Below, in pieces: positions 44,641-55,638 of a DNA stretch of 64,000 nt. The notes beneath the pieces were generated by a model. The model saw nothing but the letters and a program-made list of their open reading frames with translations. It was not told the origin of the DNA and ran no database searches. Origin of the DNA: Cryptomeria japonica (Eukaryota; Streptophyta; Pinopsida; Cupressales; Cupressaceae); the NCBI RefSeq assembly GCF_030272615.1, contig NC_081414.1:521486185-521550184 (forward strand), written 5' to 3'. The translations under genes were made by a program, and so were the position numbers. Each line of letters opens with the position of its first letter. The first letter of the stretch is position 1.

Positions 44641-45390
44641 TTGACAATTTGGTTTAGATGCTAGTGTATCCTTAAGATGCCAATGTGTATTATGGACATG
44701 CCAGCATCTAGGGTAGACCACAATGCAATCTTTGGATGATAGTACCTGTCTCGGATGAACATACAATGCCCAAACCTCGATGCACCCCTTGGACATCTGT
44801 AAAACACTAAAATTAAAAATGCTAAAAAATGCATAAAATGACACATAAGAATGCGATTTGAGGTGTATCATTTTGGTCTCGTCGCCCTGCTCTACTATGG
44901 TCCAAAGCTCCTTAATCATGCTTACTCTATACTCTCATCTATATGGCATTTTTAGCCAGACTCTATTCAATAATCTGTATAAATTTCCATGATGAATAGT
45001 GAAAATGACCCTCCCTAGGGACCACTTTCAAGTATATAGCCTAATTTTCTTGACCCTTTTGGGCTTGTTTTGGCTCATTTTCCTTCCTATTTTCCCCACC
45101 TCATTGGGGGAAAAAATTTAGGGGGAATATACTCACCTTTATCTAATTTTTGTTTTCTATTTGAATTAATACTCCTTAAGCATTCTTCTCGCCGAAGTAG
45201 TTTCCTCTTTTTTTCATGCTAACAATTTTTTGAATTTTGCAGTATGAAATTCATCATGTTGAATACTATATCCTTTTTGGAATAAGTATTTATTGCACTT
45301 ATTACATTCATTACACTACATGGGCTAAATGAATTTATCTTTCTAAAACTACTTTAGTGCACCTGATCTCTTGAGTCATTCAATCCACTA
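44641..45390. other. Tat-2 3' untranslated region
   Basis: Minus-strand fragments of an upstream PMD exon-like segment may reach about 44920 (IKELWTIVEQGDETKMIHLK). Beyond that nothing coding is seen. Confidence 0.4.
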
Positions 45391-45404
45391 AAGTGGGGGC
45401 AAAA
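45391..45404 (+). promoter_or_regulatory. Polypurine tract of Tat-2
   Basis: AAGTGGGGGCAAAA immediately before the LTR start TGTAGTGTC. Confidence 0.75.
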
Positions 45405-46155
45405 TGTAGTGTCATAAATTTCACCTAGTGCATTTATGACACTTATACATGGTGCCCAATGCATTAATGATGAACTTAGCATCAATATATCATCATTTTC
45501 ACATCATGAGCCTAGAAGGAAAAGTTCCTCTATTTGTCCTAAAACCCTATTTGAGCTTATCTTTGGCAAAATGGAAGTGTGATGTGCAGATGTTTGCGCA
45601 TTGACCTGCCGTCCTAATAAACATGCCAAATCTTGAACCTTGCAGTGAGTCAGATGCTTATTGATGCATGTCTTTTAGCTTGCCTTCAGTTATTATAGCT
45701 CTTTGTTCCTCTTTCAAGTTGAAAAACTCTTCTTTGCTCATTTGGAAGGATTCTACACACTCATTTCTTCTCTTGCCTCTCTCCCTCTTAGATTTTTGGC
45801 TCTCTTGAATTCTCTAAGAACATTATCAAGCTATCTCTATCTACAACTTTCTTGCAACTATCATGCAACCACAAATCACTCATTTCAATCTTTATCATGC
45901 TCGAAAAAGGGGGTTTGTCTACATGCCTTGTCTTCTCTTTATCATTTATCTATCTCTTTTTATCATTGCATGCTATATTTTTATCATATCTCTAAGTGTA
46001 TCTATTATCTAGGTGGTTTTAGTTTATCAATACATCACTTTTATCTATTTGCAATATGGGTTTTATTTCATTAAGTAAAATATAGTTTCTATTTGCATTT
46101 TATCATTTTAACTTTTATCATATCTATCTATTTGGTTATCCGTGGAGGTGGAAAC
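45405..46155 (+). repeat. 3' LTR of Tat-2 (right end uncertain)
   Basis: Starts TGTAGTGTCATAAATTTCAC. Bases 45409-45419 (GTGTCATAAAT) and 45432-45442 (ATTTATGACAC) form a perfect 11-bp inverted repeat around 12 nt. The end at ..GGTGGAAACA (46155) is tentative; it could extend to about 46480. No partner LTR was found in the window. Confidence 0.55.
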
Positions 46156-46499
46156 ACCAAAATAGGGGTCTAACTAAGACAAGCCCCTATTTAGCCCAAA
46201 AATTTCCCCCGGGTAGGTGATGAACAGGTTTCATGCAATGGAAGGGACTCGTTATTGATTCTTGTGATGATTCTATTTTTTCTAGTCATGCAGACGACAA
46301 CGCACTACACTATCATATAGGCATTGTGCTAGCATCCAAAATGCACGACCTTCTTGACTCTATTGTATAATCTACTTTGAGTTTTGTATCATTTCGTTAA
46401 TTCAGATTCTTGTATTTCATTATTTTGAAACTTTAAATTATTTAATTACTTTTTTAGCATAAGTATTTTTTTTTTTATCGCCTAACTCACCCTTATCAC

Positions 46500-47075
46500 C
46501 AGTTTAAGTGAGGTAATGGTAGATCAATTTGTCCTCTAAGATTCATCATCTTCGAGGTGACAAATCTAGTCCTCTACATGACCAAGTCACCCACTTCAAA
46601 ATCACAAGGGTGAACCTTCTTTTGATAGTTTTTCTTAATCTCATTTTGATAGATATAGAACTCATCATAGGCCCTTTGACATCATTCATCAAGAAGATCC
46701 AAGTGAGTGATCCTTACCACATGGTAATCTTCATCAAAGATTAAGTATTTCAAGGATATCTATAAAGATAATTATACCTTAATTGGTAAGACTGCTTCAA
46801 CACCATAAACAAGTGAGTATGGGGTGGCGTTGGTCTGAGTGCAGACACTAGTGTGATAATCCCAAATCAAGGGATTGAGATGGAGGTGCTAGTCATGACC
46901 AATTTCATTGAAAATCTTTTTAAGGATGTGGAAAAGGGTTTTTGTTGGTTGCCTTGGCTAGAAAATTACCTTGTTGGGTAGTACAAAGTGGACCAATGAT
47001 GTCAAATGTGGAATGTGGTGCATAGGTCACACGTATACTGGTTTTTGAAGGGATTACCATTGTTGGTGATGATGG
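46500..47075 (-). pseudogene. Tat-3 integrase C-terminal part
   Basis: Minus-strand Ty3/gypsy integrase remnant. The tail has ITHLDLLDE, QRAYDEFYIYQNEIKKNYQK and KVHPCDFEVGDLVM (about 46720-46570), a typical end of the integrase with a GDLV motif. Upstream is a frame-broken core (RVTYAPHSTFDIIGPLCTT). Interrupted at 47076 by CZU-2; the N-terminal part is at 53512-53960. Confidence 0.75.
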
Positions 47076-47853
47076 TATTAGGATTAATGACAGTCCCAAA
47101 GATACTAAGAGGAGGGGGTGAATCAGTATCTAACTGGTTAGTAGAATATTTAAACTTATTAAGAACTTTGCATCCCAAAACAGTGTACCGGTAAATAAGA
47201 ATTAATGCTGTAAATAGGAACAATAAAGATAGCATAGAAAACACACCATAACACAATATGTTTAATGAGGAAACCAGGTGTGGGAAAAACCTCAGTGGGA
47301 TTTGTGACCCATAATATTCACTCACTAGCCAATAAATAAATCTTACTTACAATGAGGGACCTCCACATGCAGGAAGGCCAACTACCTAGAGAACACTGCT
47401 CAATAAGAGTCGCACTGACTACAAAGGTGGATTATGAAATCCAATGCAATGTATTGCTTCAAATTAGCATCAACTATGCTAGGTTCAGTACCGGTTTAAG
47501 CTCATTCCATTACCAAAACCTTCACTATCAATTATATCATAATGTCATCCTCTATCTCTTTCTTATTGCTACACAAAATGACCTATAAGATCTCATAGAT
47601 ATATATGAGTCTTTTACTATATGCCATGTCATCTTTACAAAAGATAATTACATTTAAATACAATAAACAAAAGTTTATTCCCTATTGGCTGGGGTGCCGA
47701 TATGCATTGTTGCCGTTGTTGGTGAAGTGTCTACCAGTGTATGTAGATGTCCATGCTAATGCCAGTAATTGCTGGTGGCTTACTAGATGAATACTAGTTG
47801 GTTGCCATCAATGACAACACCAACTATTCTCATAAGAGTGTAGAATGCCAACA
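47076..47853 (-). repeat. 3' LTR of CZU-2
   Basis: 778 bp. In plus orientation TATTAGGATTAATGACAGTC (TG mutated to TA)..TAGAATGCCAACA. Confidence 0.9.
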
Positions 47854-47865
47854 ATCTCCCCCTTT
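47854..47865 (-). promoter_or_regulatory. CZU-2 polypurine tract
   Basis: Minus strand AAAGGGGGAGAT next to the 3' LTR, identical to the tracts of Copia-A and Copia-B. Confidence 0.85.
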
Positions 47866-48057
47866 GGCATTGATGGCAACACTCATGAGAAAAATACAAA
47901 AATTGTTCAAAAAACCGTAGTCCAAAAAGTAACCAAAAAGATGTGCTTCCCATGAGCAAGTGATCTCCTCTAAATAATCATTTTTCTCTTTCCACTACTC
48001 CCCCTTTGACATCAATGACAAAGGTTGTCAAAAATTGTCAAATGAGTGTAAAAATGT

Positions 48058-51000
48058 CACCTCAAAGTTTGTAACCAGTTCTTTACAATCTGAAATATGT
48101 CTACCAAAACCAAATTAATACCCTGCATGAATATGTTGTTGTCATTCAAGGTTGCCTCAGTCTGTTGGATCATGCTGATGAGATGATGCATGTGCTCTTC
48201 CAGTTATCTTTCTCTTTGAAGTAATGCCTTAGAGATTTAATTTCTCAGAGAGATTAGATTGTCCAACTTAGCACCAAGTTTCTACTTAAGTTCTCTAGCA
48301 TTAGCCTTAATCCTTGCCTTCTCTTTCTCAAATTTCTCCAATTTCTCCTCAAAACCTATTATTTCCTAGTCAATAACTGATATAGGTTTAGATGAACCAA
48401 TTATGTTATCAGCTATATCATCTATTTCTTTTTGTACTCTGTTGATTTCCTTTTCTATGTCCTTTATCAAAAGATGTGGTTTGCATGTTTCTTTGTGCAA
48501 CTCTTTATATTCCAATATTGTAGTGTTCAGTACCGGTAATAGTGTATTCAAGTGTTCTGTACACTTATTTATTGTGTCCTTAAAGAATTTATCCTTCTCC
48601 TTTTCAACCTTCTTTTTGAAGGTGTCCTCATTCACCTTATCAACCGTTATTACATTGTCAGTAATGAATTTGGACAATGTGTCCAATTTACCTAAAGAAT
48701 CCTTTACATGATCTATGTTACATTTTGGTTCTATCAATTTAAGAATTGGTATGGTGTCATCAATTTCCTTGTAAGCCAATGCATTATAGTCTATTATCTT
48801 CTTGATTGAATCCAGGAGTACCTTTGTTACATTAGTAGGTCTGAATTCACTTTATGAAGTGTCAGATGTCTTATCTATTACCTTAATTACCTCTATGCTT
48901 CCAACATTTATAACCACTTTTCTTGTGTTATCCTCTGGTGGATCAATCTGAGTTTACATTTCAATCAGTAAAGGTTTGTCTAATTATTCAGGTGTCTCAG
49001 TGATTACTGGTTTCTCTGCTTCAATATGTACCTCTGCCTCTGTAGGTTTCTCTATATGCTCAACTGTCAGTATCTCAGTCTCAATAGGTTTCTTTGTGCT
49101 AGCATCTATACCATCAATATTATTCCTAGTATCCAATGGTTTCTCTGTTTGTAATGTTTTCTCAGTTTGTAATGATTGCTCTATTGGGATCTCAACCTCA
49201 ACAGTCTCTACCAGTTTTTCAGCAATGTTGCCACTATCAACATTATTATCCTTAACCTCTATAGTGTCCTTATCCACAACAATATTCACTTCCTGAGTAT
49301 CCACATTCATGGTGAATAGTATTTCAGATTTAGGATTAGTGTTATCATGTGTGATACCTTCAGTGTAAATAATCAGTGGATCAACAGTATGTATCGATAC
49401 AATATCCAAAGGTGGCGGCAAATTATCAGTTATCTTGATGTTCAATATTCCACCAACTTTACCTTTCCCATTGTCCTTATCCTTCTGATATACCTTGAAT
49501 GTTTTCTTTGGCCTGTTCATTTCCTCTTGTTTTTCCTTTTCCACAAAAAAGATATCCCATTTATCAGTAATCTCCTCTGCAATCTCTTTTACTCTACCTA
49601 CCATCAAACCTACTTCTCGGTGACCACTAGCAAAAATAGATCTGTTAGCCTCACAAATTAGGCCATCAATTTCCTCTTTGAGTTAACTAGATGTACAATT
49701 AGAAGTTTTTCAACTTTTAGTTTCTTGTCCAATTCCATCGCTGCAATCCTCTTTGCATCTAACCTTCTATAGAGTTCATTAGGCAAGTCATCCACAACTT
49801 CAATTAAAACTTTCTTGTATATATTCAGATGTAAAATTATACTATTTTTAATTCTTTCCTTGTCTGAATATTTGAATGTGTTATATAATTTACTTACATT
49901 ACCCAAATTGCCATCATCAGTTATTTCATTTAGTAGATTTTCTAATGAGGGTATGACAGGTTTTTGTTTCTTCTTGGGAGTTAGTTTCTTAGCTAGTTGC
50001 CTTATTGCCTGTTGTTCCTTCCTTAAGGTCCTTGATCTTTTGGGTGAAGGAGAGGGTACCGGTGAAGGTTTTCTCTTCCTCTCAACTCTTTTGAATTCAG
50101 CTGGTATCTCACTATTAGAAGATGTGCCAACCAGTAAAATGTGTGCCTCTGGTTGCAATCCTTCCAGCTCACTAGCCATTATACCAGTAATATTCATAAC
50201 ATTTTCTTTGATTTCCTTTACCTTCTTTGATGCATCTCTAATATATTTTTCTCTTTTCTTCCTTTGCTTCATTGTTTTCACACCACTCTCAATAGTTTCT
50301 GCACTACCAAAAACTTCTTCTGTTGGTTCTCTTGCTGCATCTAACAAAGCTTTTGCATAAGTCTCAATAATATTGAGATCTACCTCATAACCCATTTTAG
50401 TTACCCATACAGTCCTAGGAAGTACAACTTCCATCCATGTCTCATCCTTTTTTATTACAAAATAGATTTCATTATCATATTTGTCCACTACACTTTGCGG
50501 TTGTCTTTCTCTAGTTTTCATTTTGGCTTGAAAAGCTTTAAAGTATTCAGTTATATTGTTGTCCTTTGTAGTTCCCATGCCGGTAAAGGCTTCCTATAAT
50601 TGTTTTCCGACTAGTATGTCATATTCAAAGTCTTTATGTCCTATACCAGAGATTTCCTTTGTGAAATACAACATTAAGCATACTAAAAGATTACCAAAGT
50701 GAAATGCCCCTTTCTTGTCTCCTTTAATCTTTTTCAAATTATCTATGAGTTCATGTTTTAGCCACTCACACACATCAATCATTGCATTGTTGTTGACCAT
50801 TTTATAAGCACTATTGATGCAATGACTAGAAACTAAATTAAGTTAGTTTGCATGTGTAGTCTTATAACCAAGTATCATACTTATGAATCTCACATTGATG
50901 TCTTTGATGTCATTCACTCTTAGTGATCTACTGTCTGATGTTGCTCCAGTTAGGGTCATTACTTTGTTGTTAGGAACTTTTTTTGTTTTGTCTGGTGTGC

Positions 51001-51437
51001 TGCCAGTTGAGGGTAAACTTGTTACTGCCCTAATTGCTTGTCAGGTAAATTTGCAGACAGAATCCAACCATATAAATTCTCCATGTGCTCTCCTTAGGAC
51101 AATTCTCACTACTTCCAAAAATTCAGGGATATTCAGTATCTCAACAAAACCTAAAGTCTCCACAATCTTATGTTCAGGTTTGACAGTGCCATTTTTATCA
51201 CAAATTATGGTTCTAAACATTTTGAACAATTCCTCAGAACCTAATTCTTCAATGTTGCAATGAATATAAATCCTAGGGTCTTCAGCATAAGCTACACCTT
51301 TAGGAATTTTTTGAAAAAGTACCTATGGAGTCATCTTGCTTAGCTACTTCGGGAATTATCTTAAACATGGGCCTAGGGCATTTTACATTTTCCACGATAG
51401 TAGGGTACGCAATAAATTTGGGAGAAGAAGATGAAGC
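48058..51437 (-). pseudogene. CZU-2 large protein of unknown function
   Basis: I do not recognise this family. From ATG 51437 (MASSSSPKFIAYPTIVENVK) a frame of about 1,120 codons can be followed to a TGA near 48058, with frameshifts near 51320, 49683 and 48210 and several stops that mostly sit where C-to-T would turn Gln or Arg codons into stops. The N-terminal third is globular-looking (EILNIPEFLEVVRIVLRRAH; AMIDVCEWLKHELIDNLKKI; GAFHFGNLLVCLMLYFTKEI). Then KDETWMEVVLPRTVWVTKMG, a basic Lys/Arg/Pro segment that could be a nuclear-localisation signal (KPSPVPSPSPKRSRTLRKEQ), an acidic low-complexity region (49600-48980) and a Lys/Glu coiled coil (DIEKEINRVQKEIDDIADNI). It is distantly reminiscent of the putative plant transposon proteins of PF20167, without a confident match. 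Confidence 0.7.
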
Positions 51438-51699
51438 CATTTGAAAAATACCTTTAGCTGCCTAAGAGTATCTGAATGCTTGAAAGAAATTGCTTCAAAC
51501 CTTCGTCTTGAATGCCTTAGTTCCTTTTCACACTCTCTACTGATTTTGAATGCTCGGTGAATAAAAAATGAGGGAAATCTGATGATTTATAATTAAAATG
51601 CTCACCATTTAAGTGAAAACTTAACACATATGTCGGTAAAGAAGAAATATATCTTCTCACCATTGACCGAGGGTAATCTGCATGATATTCAATTTGTTG

Positions 51700-52658
51700 C
51701 AATACCCCCAAAGGGTTACTTCTTAGTTGGATGAAGAATCTCTTGTTGGTGGAGTAATATTTTGTTCTACCGGTGAAGAAATAGTCTCATCAATATTCTG
51801 ATTTGTCTTCGTAATCCATTGTTTTAAAAATTATTGCTTTACCTCATTTACCTTTTCTTTGCCTTTCAAACCAGATCCTTTATTATTTGTCAGTGAAGTC
51901 TTACTTCTATAGAATTTTACAATATGTCCAATCTTGTTACAAGCATAACAAGACACATTATTCCTCTGAATAGCTTTTCCATATCCTATGTCGGTTTGTG
52001 TTCTGCATTGATTAGATAAGTGCCCATATCTTCCACAAATGTAACATTTCACATTCATTCTGTAGTTTTCTAAATTATGACCAACTTTGTTGCATTTGGA
52101 ACATTGACTGGTAGGTGCATTGATTTTCTGATTGTTTCTAGATGTAAACTGATTTTCTCTAAAACCATATTTGTTGCAATTAAAACATTTGCCATTAAAA
52201 TTGTAAGCATTAGGTTGTCTTACCGGTTTACTATGATCATGATAAAACTAAACTTATGTGCATGTGAATCAGATCTATCTTCAACATGTCATTCTCAAGA
52301 CTGAGTCTTAGATTTTCATTTTTTAGCATCATTGAGTCTACTAGTCAAGTCATCATCATTCTTCTTCATGTCTTCAATATCTTTACAAAAGCTCATAGTC
52401 ATATCTTGCATTTCATTCGTTATAGTACTATTTTCTTGTCTCAACTTATTCACAATTTCATTAAGAGTTTTCTTTTCATCATTATAATTCCGCATCTTCT
52501 CCTGAAGTTCTTTTCTTTTATTTCAAGCTATAGTAAGATTCTCCTAAATTCCTTGAATGAATTCCTATGCACTCCCCAGATCATCTTCAAGTTTGATATT
52601 CTTCAACTTCTCTGTATCATAATCTACAAGAGCTCCTTCCAATTGTTTTCTTAAGTTC
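51700..52658 (-). pseudogene. CZU-2 coiled-coil and four-zinc-knuckle protein
   Basis: From ATG near 52658 (MENLRKQLEGALVDYDTEKL) a charged coiled coil runs to about 52300. Four CCHC-type knuckles follow: CFNCNKYGFRENQF (last Cys lost), CSKCNKVGHNLENY (last Cys lost), CYICGRYGHLSNQC (intact, about 52055-52015) and CYACNKIGHIVKFY (last Cys lost). A basic tail ends near 51700. Probably the RNA-binding, gag-like product of the element. It is homologous to CZU-1. Stops at several Gln positions and frame breaks in the coil. No UBN2 domain. Confidence 0.7.
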
Positions 52659-52720
52659 TCCATCTGTACTAGTGTCAGAATCTTCCTCAAGCTATGAGGC
52701 TTTTGAAAATAGAGGACCAG

Positions 52721-52732
52721 GCTTTGATACAA
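52721..52732 (-). promoter_or_regulatory. CZU-2 primer-binding site
   Basis: Minus strand TTGTATCAAAGC, two mismatches to the initiator Met tRNA complement, two bases from the LTR. Confidence 0.75.
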
Positions 52733-52734
52733 AT

Positions 52735-53511
52735 TGTTAGGATTAATGACAGTCCCAAAGATACTGAGAGAGTGGGGTGAATTAGTATCTAACCGGTTAG
52801 TAGAATATTTAAACTTAGTAAGAACTTTACATCCCAAAACAGTGTACCGGTAAATAAGAATTAATGCAGTAAACAGTAACAATAAAGACAACATAGAAAA
52901 CACAACATAACACAAGATGTTTAACAAGGAAACCTAGTGTGGGAAAAACCTCGGTTGGATTTGTGACCCACAATATTCACTCACTGGCCAATCAATAAAT
53001 ATTACTTACAATGAGGGGCCTGCACATGCAGAAAGGTCAACTGCCTAGAGCACACTACTCAATAAGAGTCACACTAACTACAAAGGTAGATTATGAAATC
53101 CAATACAATGTAATACTTCAAATTAGCATCAGCTATGTCAGGTTTAGTACCAGTTTAAGCTCATTCCATTACAAAAACCTTCATTGTCAATTATATCATA
53201 ATGTCATCCTCTATCTCTTTCTTACTACTACACAAAATTACCTATAAGATCCATAGATATATATGAGTCTTTTACAATATGCCATGTTGGCTTTACAAAA
53301 GATAATTACACTTAAATACAATAAACAAAAGTTTATTCCCTATCAGCTGGGGTGTTGATATGTATTGTTGTCGCTGTTGGTGAAGTGTCTGCCGGTGTAT
53401 GTAGATGTCTATACCACTGCTGGTAATTTTTGGTGGCTTACTAGATGAATACCAGTTGGTTGCCAATGATGACAACACCAACTATTCTCATAAGAGTGTA
53501 TAATGCCAACA
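52735..53511 (-). repeat. 5' LTR of CZU-2
   Basis: 777 bp. In plus orientation TGTTAGGATTAATGACAGTC..TATAATGCCAACA. Confidence 0.9.
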
Positions 53512-53960
53512 AATGGTGGATGGGATTCCACAGTGGCAAATGATATGGTATAGAATGAACTTGGAGACATGGACACTAGAGGTGAGGATGAGTGGATTGG
53601 CTTCAACCCATTTTGGTGAAATAGTTGGTGGTGGTGATGAATTTATGGCCATCTAATGATGGAGGATGGATCTTACCAACAAGGTCAAGGTGTAACAATA
53701 GGCTACAATTAATTTGCTAGAATAGAATCAGATCTCCATGCCATTGACAAGGCACACAATTTTTGACAAATTCACAACAGTTGTGTTCCATAGTGGGGCC
53801 AACTGTATCCCACTATCAAGATTTGTTTATCCTAAACATATATGTTCTCATGAGCATTGCAAGATCTAGCATGCACTTATTTCATCGCAAGATTAGCCTC
53901 ATTAACATCTAAACATCTAACAATAATGTCATGATAACCTCAATAATATAGATTGTCTCC
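53512..53960 (-). pseudogene. Tat-3 integrase N-terminal part
   Basis: Minus strand: the zinc-binding region reads HENIYV-like sequence, then CCEFVKNCAHCQWHGDL and QPIVTP (53830-53700), and the core entrance NGLKPIHSSSPLVS with SFATVESHPPF. It runs into CZU-2 at 53511. Many stops. To the right (53960-54338) the Tat-3 signal fades. Confidence 0.65.
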
Positions 53961-54338
53961 TATGATGATGAATCAAGTAGAATAGTGGATGATTTTTTAG
54001 CATTCATTTTAGGATAAATTTTGTGGAAGGGTACCATCTTTAAGGTATGTGTAAATGTCTTAGTACCAAGGTGATTGGGGCCAATTATGTTGCACACACG
54101 GGGGATTCAGTTAGTGAACTAGGGTTAAATCATGTGCATTCATGGCATGCTAAAGAATCCCCCCTATTTTCAAAAAATATTGCCCTAAACTCCTTTTTTT
54201 TCACCCCCTTCCAATACACATCTTGAATTAAAACCCCCCCACGTTTACCAAATATTGTATTTCTTCATAGCTTGAATTAAAAAACCCCCTATTTTCACCA
54301 GATAAGCAATATATTGAGCTCATTTTTTAGGATATTAA
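53961..54338. other. Decayed target region of Gypsy-R
   Basis: No gene. Three imperfect copies of (A)AACCCCC(C)TATTTTCACC / CCCCCCTATTTTCA occur at about 54165, 54230 and 54285, joined by CTTGAATTAAAA. Confidence 0.4.
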
Positions 54339-55617
54339 TGTAATACCCTAAAAATGCTCACCTAAATCATGGGCCCTAATCTTGACAACATCACCAAGGT
54401 CCTAACCAAAGGTAATTAAGTCAACCTTGAGCACCTAATTAATTAATTCTTCAATCAACAATGTTACATGGCAAGTTAATCACTCTATATTAATTAAATC
54501 ATTCCAAGTAAATCACTTTGATCAATTATCCTATTTGTTTAATTAAATATCCTAGCATATTTAATTAATACATAAATTTTCCATTTACTCATAAAAAAAT
54601 GAATTAATTTATAAAAAGAGATTTAATCACAAAAAAGGAATTAATTTACAAAAAGAGATTAAACACAAAAAGATAAATTAATCAACAAAAGAAAGAGTTA
54701 AATTGAAAAAAAAAGAAAAGAATTAAATTAAGAGAAGAAATCAAACTTAAGATATTTATTTTTCGAAAATTGAGATAACTTGAGAAATCAAAAAAGCAAT
54801 TAAATTGAATCAATCATTTTCTCTAAAAATAAAACTTAAAAGCTTTTCTTGAGGAAAGAGGTTTAGTTAACTTGAAAAGCCTTTTTCTAAACAAAAATAT
54901 TGAGCAAATTAAAGGAAAGTGCATGGAATCATCTATTTTTATCTCAAGTGCATGGAATCAACTAAATTTATCTCTAATGCAAACTCGAACTTATAATTTG
55001 AATGCATTCACTCAGGCTATAATTGGAATCTATCTCAAGGTTAGCTTAATCTGATCTCTCAATTATTTCAATTGTGTTTTTTCCTGAGGAATATCAACCG
55101 CTCATTGCTAATTGATCTTGATCATTGCTCTCTTTTGAGTCTCTATAATTTAGCCTTCATCTCTCATTCAAAACACCCTGGAGATTTATTGTTATTGTGC
55201 AGTTTTTGCTTTGGATACATTGAAGATATTATGCTTTCATATTATTGCATCTTACTTTAGCTTTTTACATATTTAGTTTAATCAAGATTGCTTGAATTCA
55301 TCTAGCTTAATCTCCACTTATTTAGCTTAATATTCATTCATTTAGCTTAATATTCATTCATCTAGCTTAATCTTGCATACATTTAGCTTATTATTGTGCT
55401 CATATAGATTAAATCCTCCATCTTGCTATAGTCTAGTCACTAGTATTGCTTAGATAAATCTAAGAGCAAGTCTTTACTCGCATCTTTTAGAAGGCAATAG
55501 GTCAATTTGTTATAGTTTTCATATTCATGATTATATCTATCTAAACAAGCATGCAATGACTTAATTGAAGTGTTGTGTCTTAAAGCTTGCAAACTTATTA
55601 CACTTTTCACACACACA
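54339..55617 (+). repeat. 5' LTR of Gypsy-R
   Basis: TGTAATACCCTAAAAATGCT.. to about ..CACTTTTCACACACACA. TATA-like CTCTATAATTTA at 55141-55152. Repeated ATTTAGCTTAATATTCATTC words at 55270-55390 in the transcribed part. Confidence 0.8.
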
Positions 55618-55621
55618 TCTT

Positions 55622-55638
55622 TGGCACCCACCATGGGG
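55622..55638 (+). promoter_or_regulatory. Gypsy-R primer-binding site
   Basis: TGGCACCCACCATGGGG, a variant of the TGGCGCCCACCGTGGGG-type site common in plant Ty3/gypsy elements, four bases after the LTR. Confidence 0.75.

Larger units (their letters stand above)
47076..53511 (-). mobile_element. CZU-2: LTR element with coiled coil, zinc knuckles and a large unknown protein, no pol
   Basis: 6,436 bp on the minus strand: 5' LTR 52735-53511, PBS 52721-52732, coding 52658-48058, PPT 47854-47865, 3' LTR 47076-47853. The flanks GATGG (47071-47075) and AATGG (53512-53516) fit a 5-bp duplication with one G-to-A change. LTRs are roughly 90% identical. The whole interior was read in the coding strand: no protease, RT, RNase H or integrase motif. 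LTR style (TGTTNGG..AATGCCAACA), PBS and PPT are copia-like, so it should depend on a copia helper. Structural class: large non-autonomous derivative (LARD/TR-GAG-like). Confidence 0.85.
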
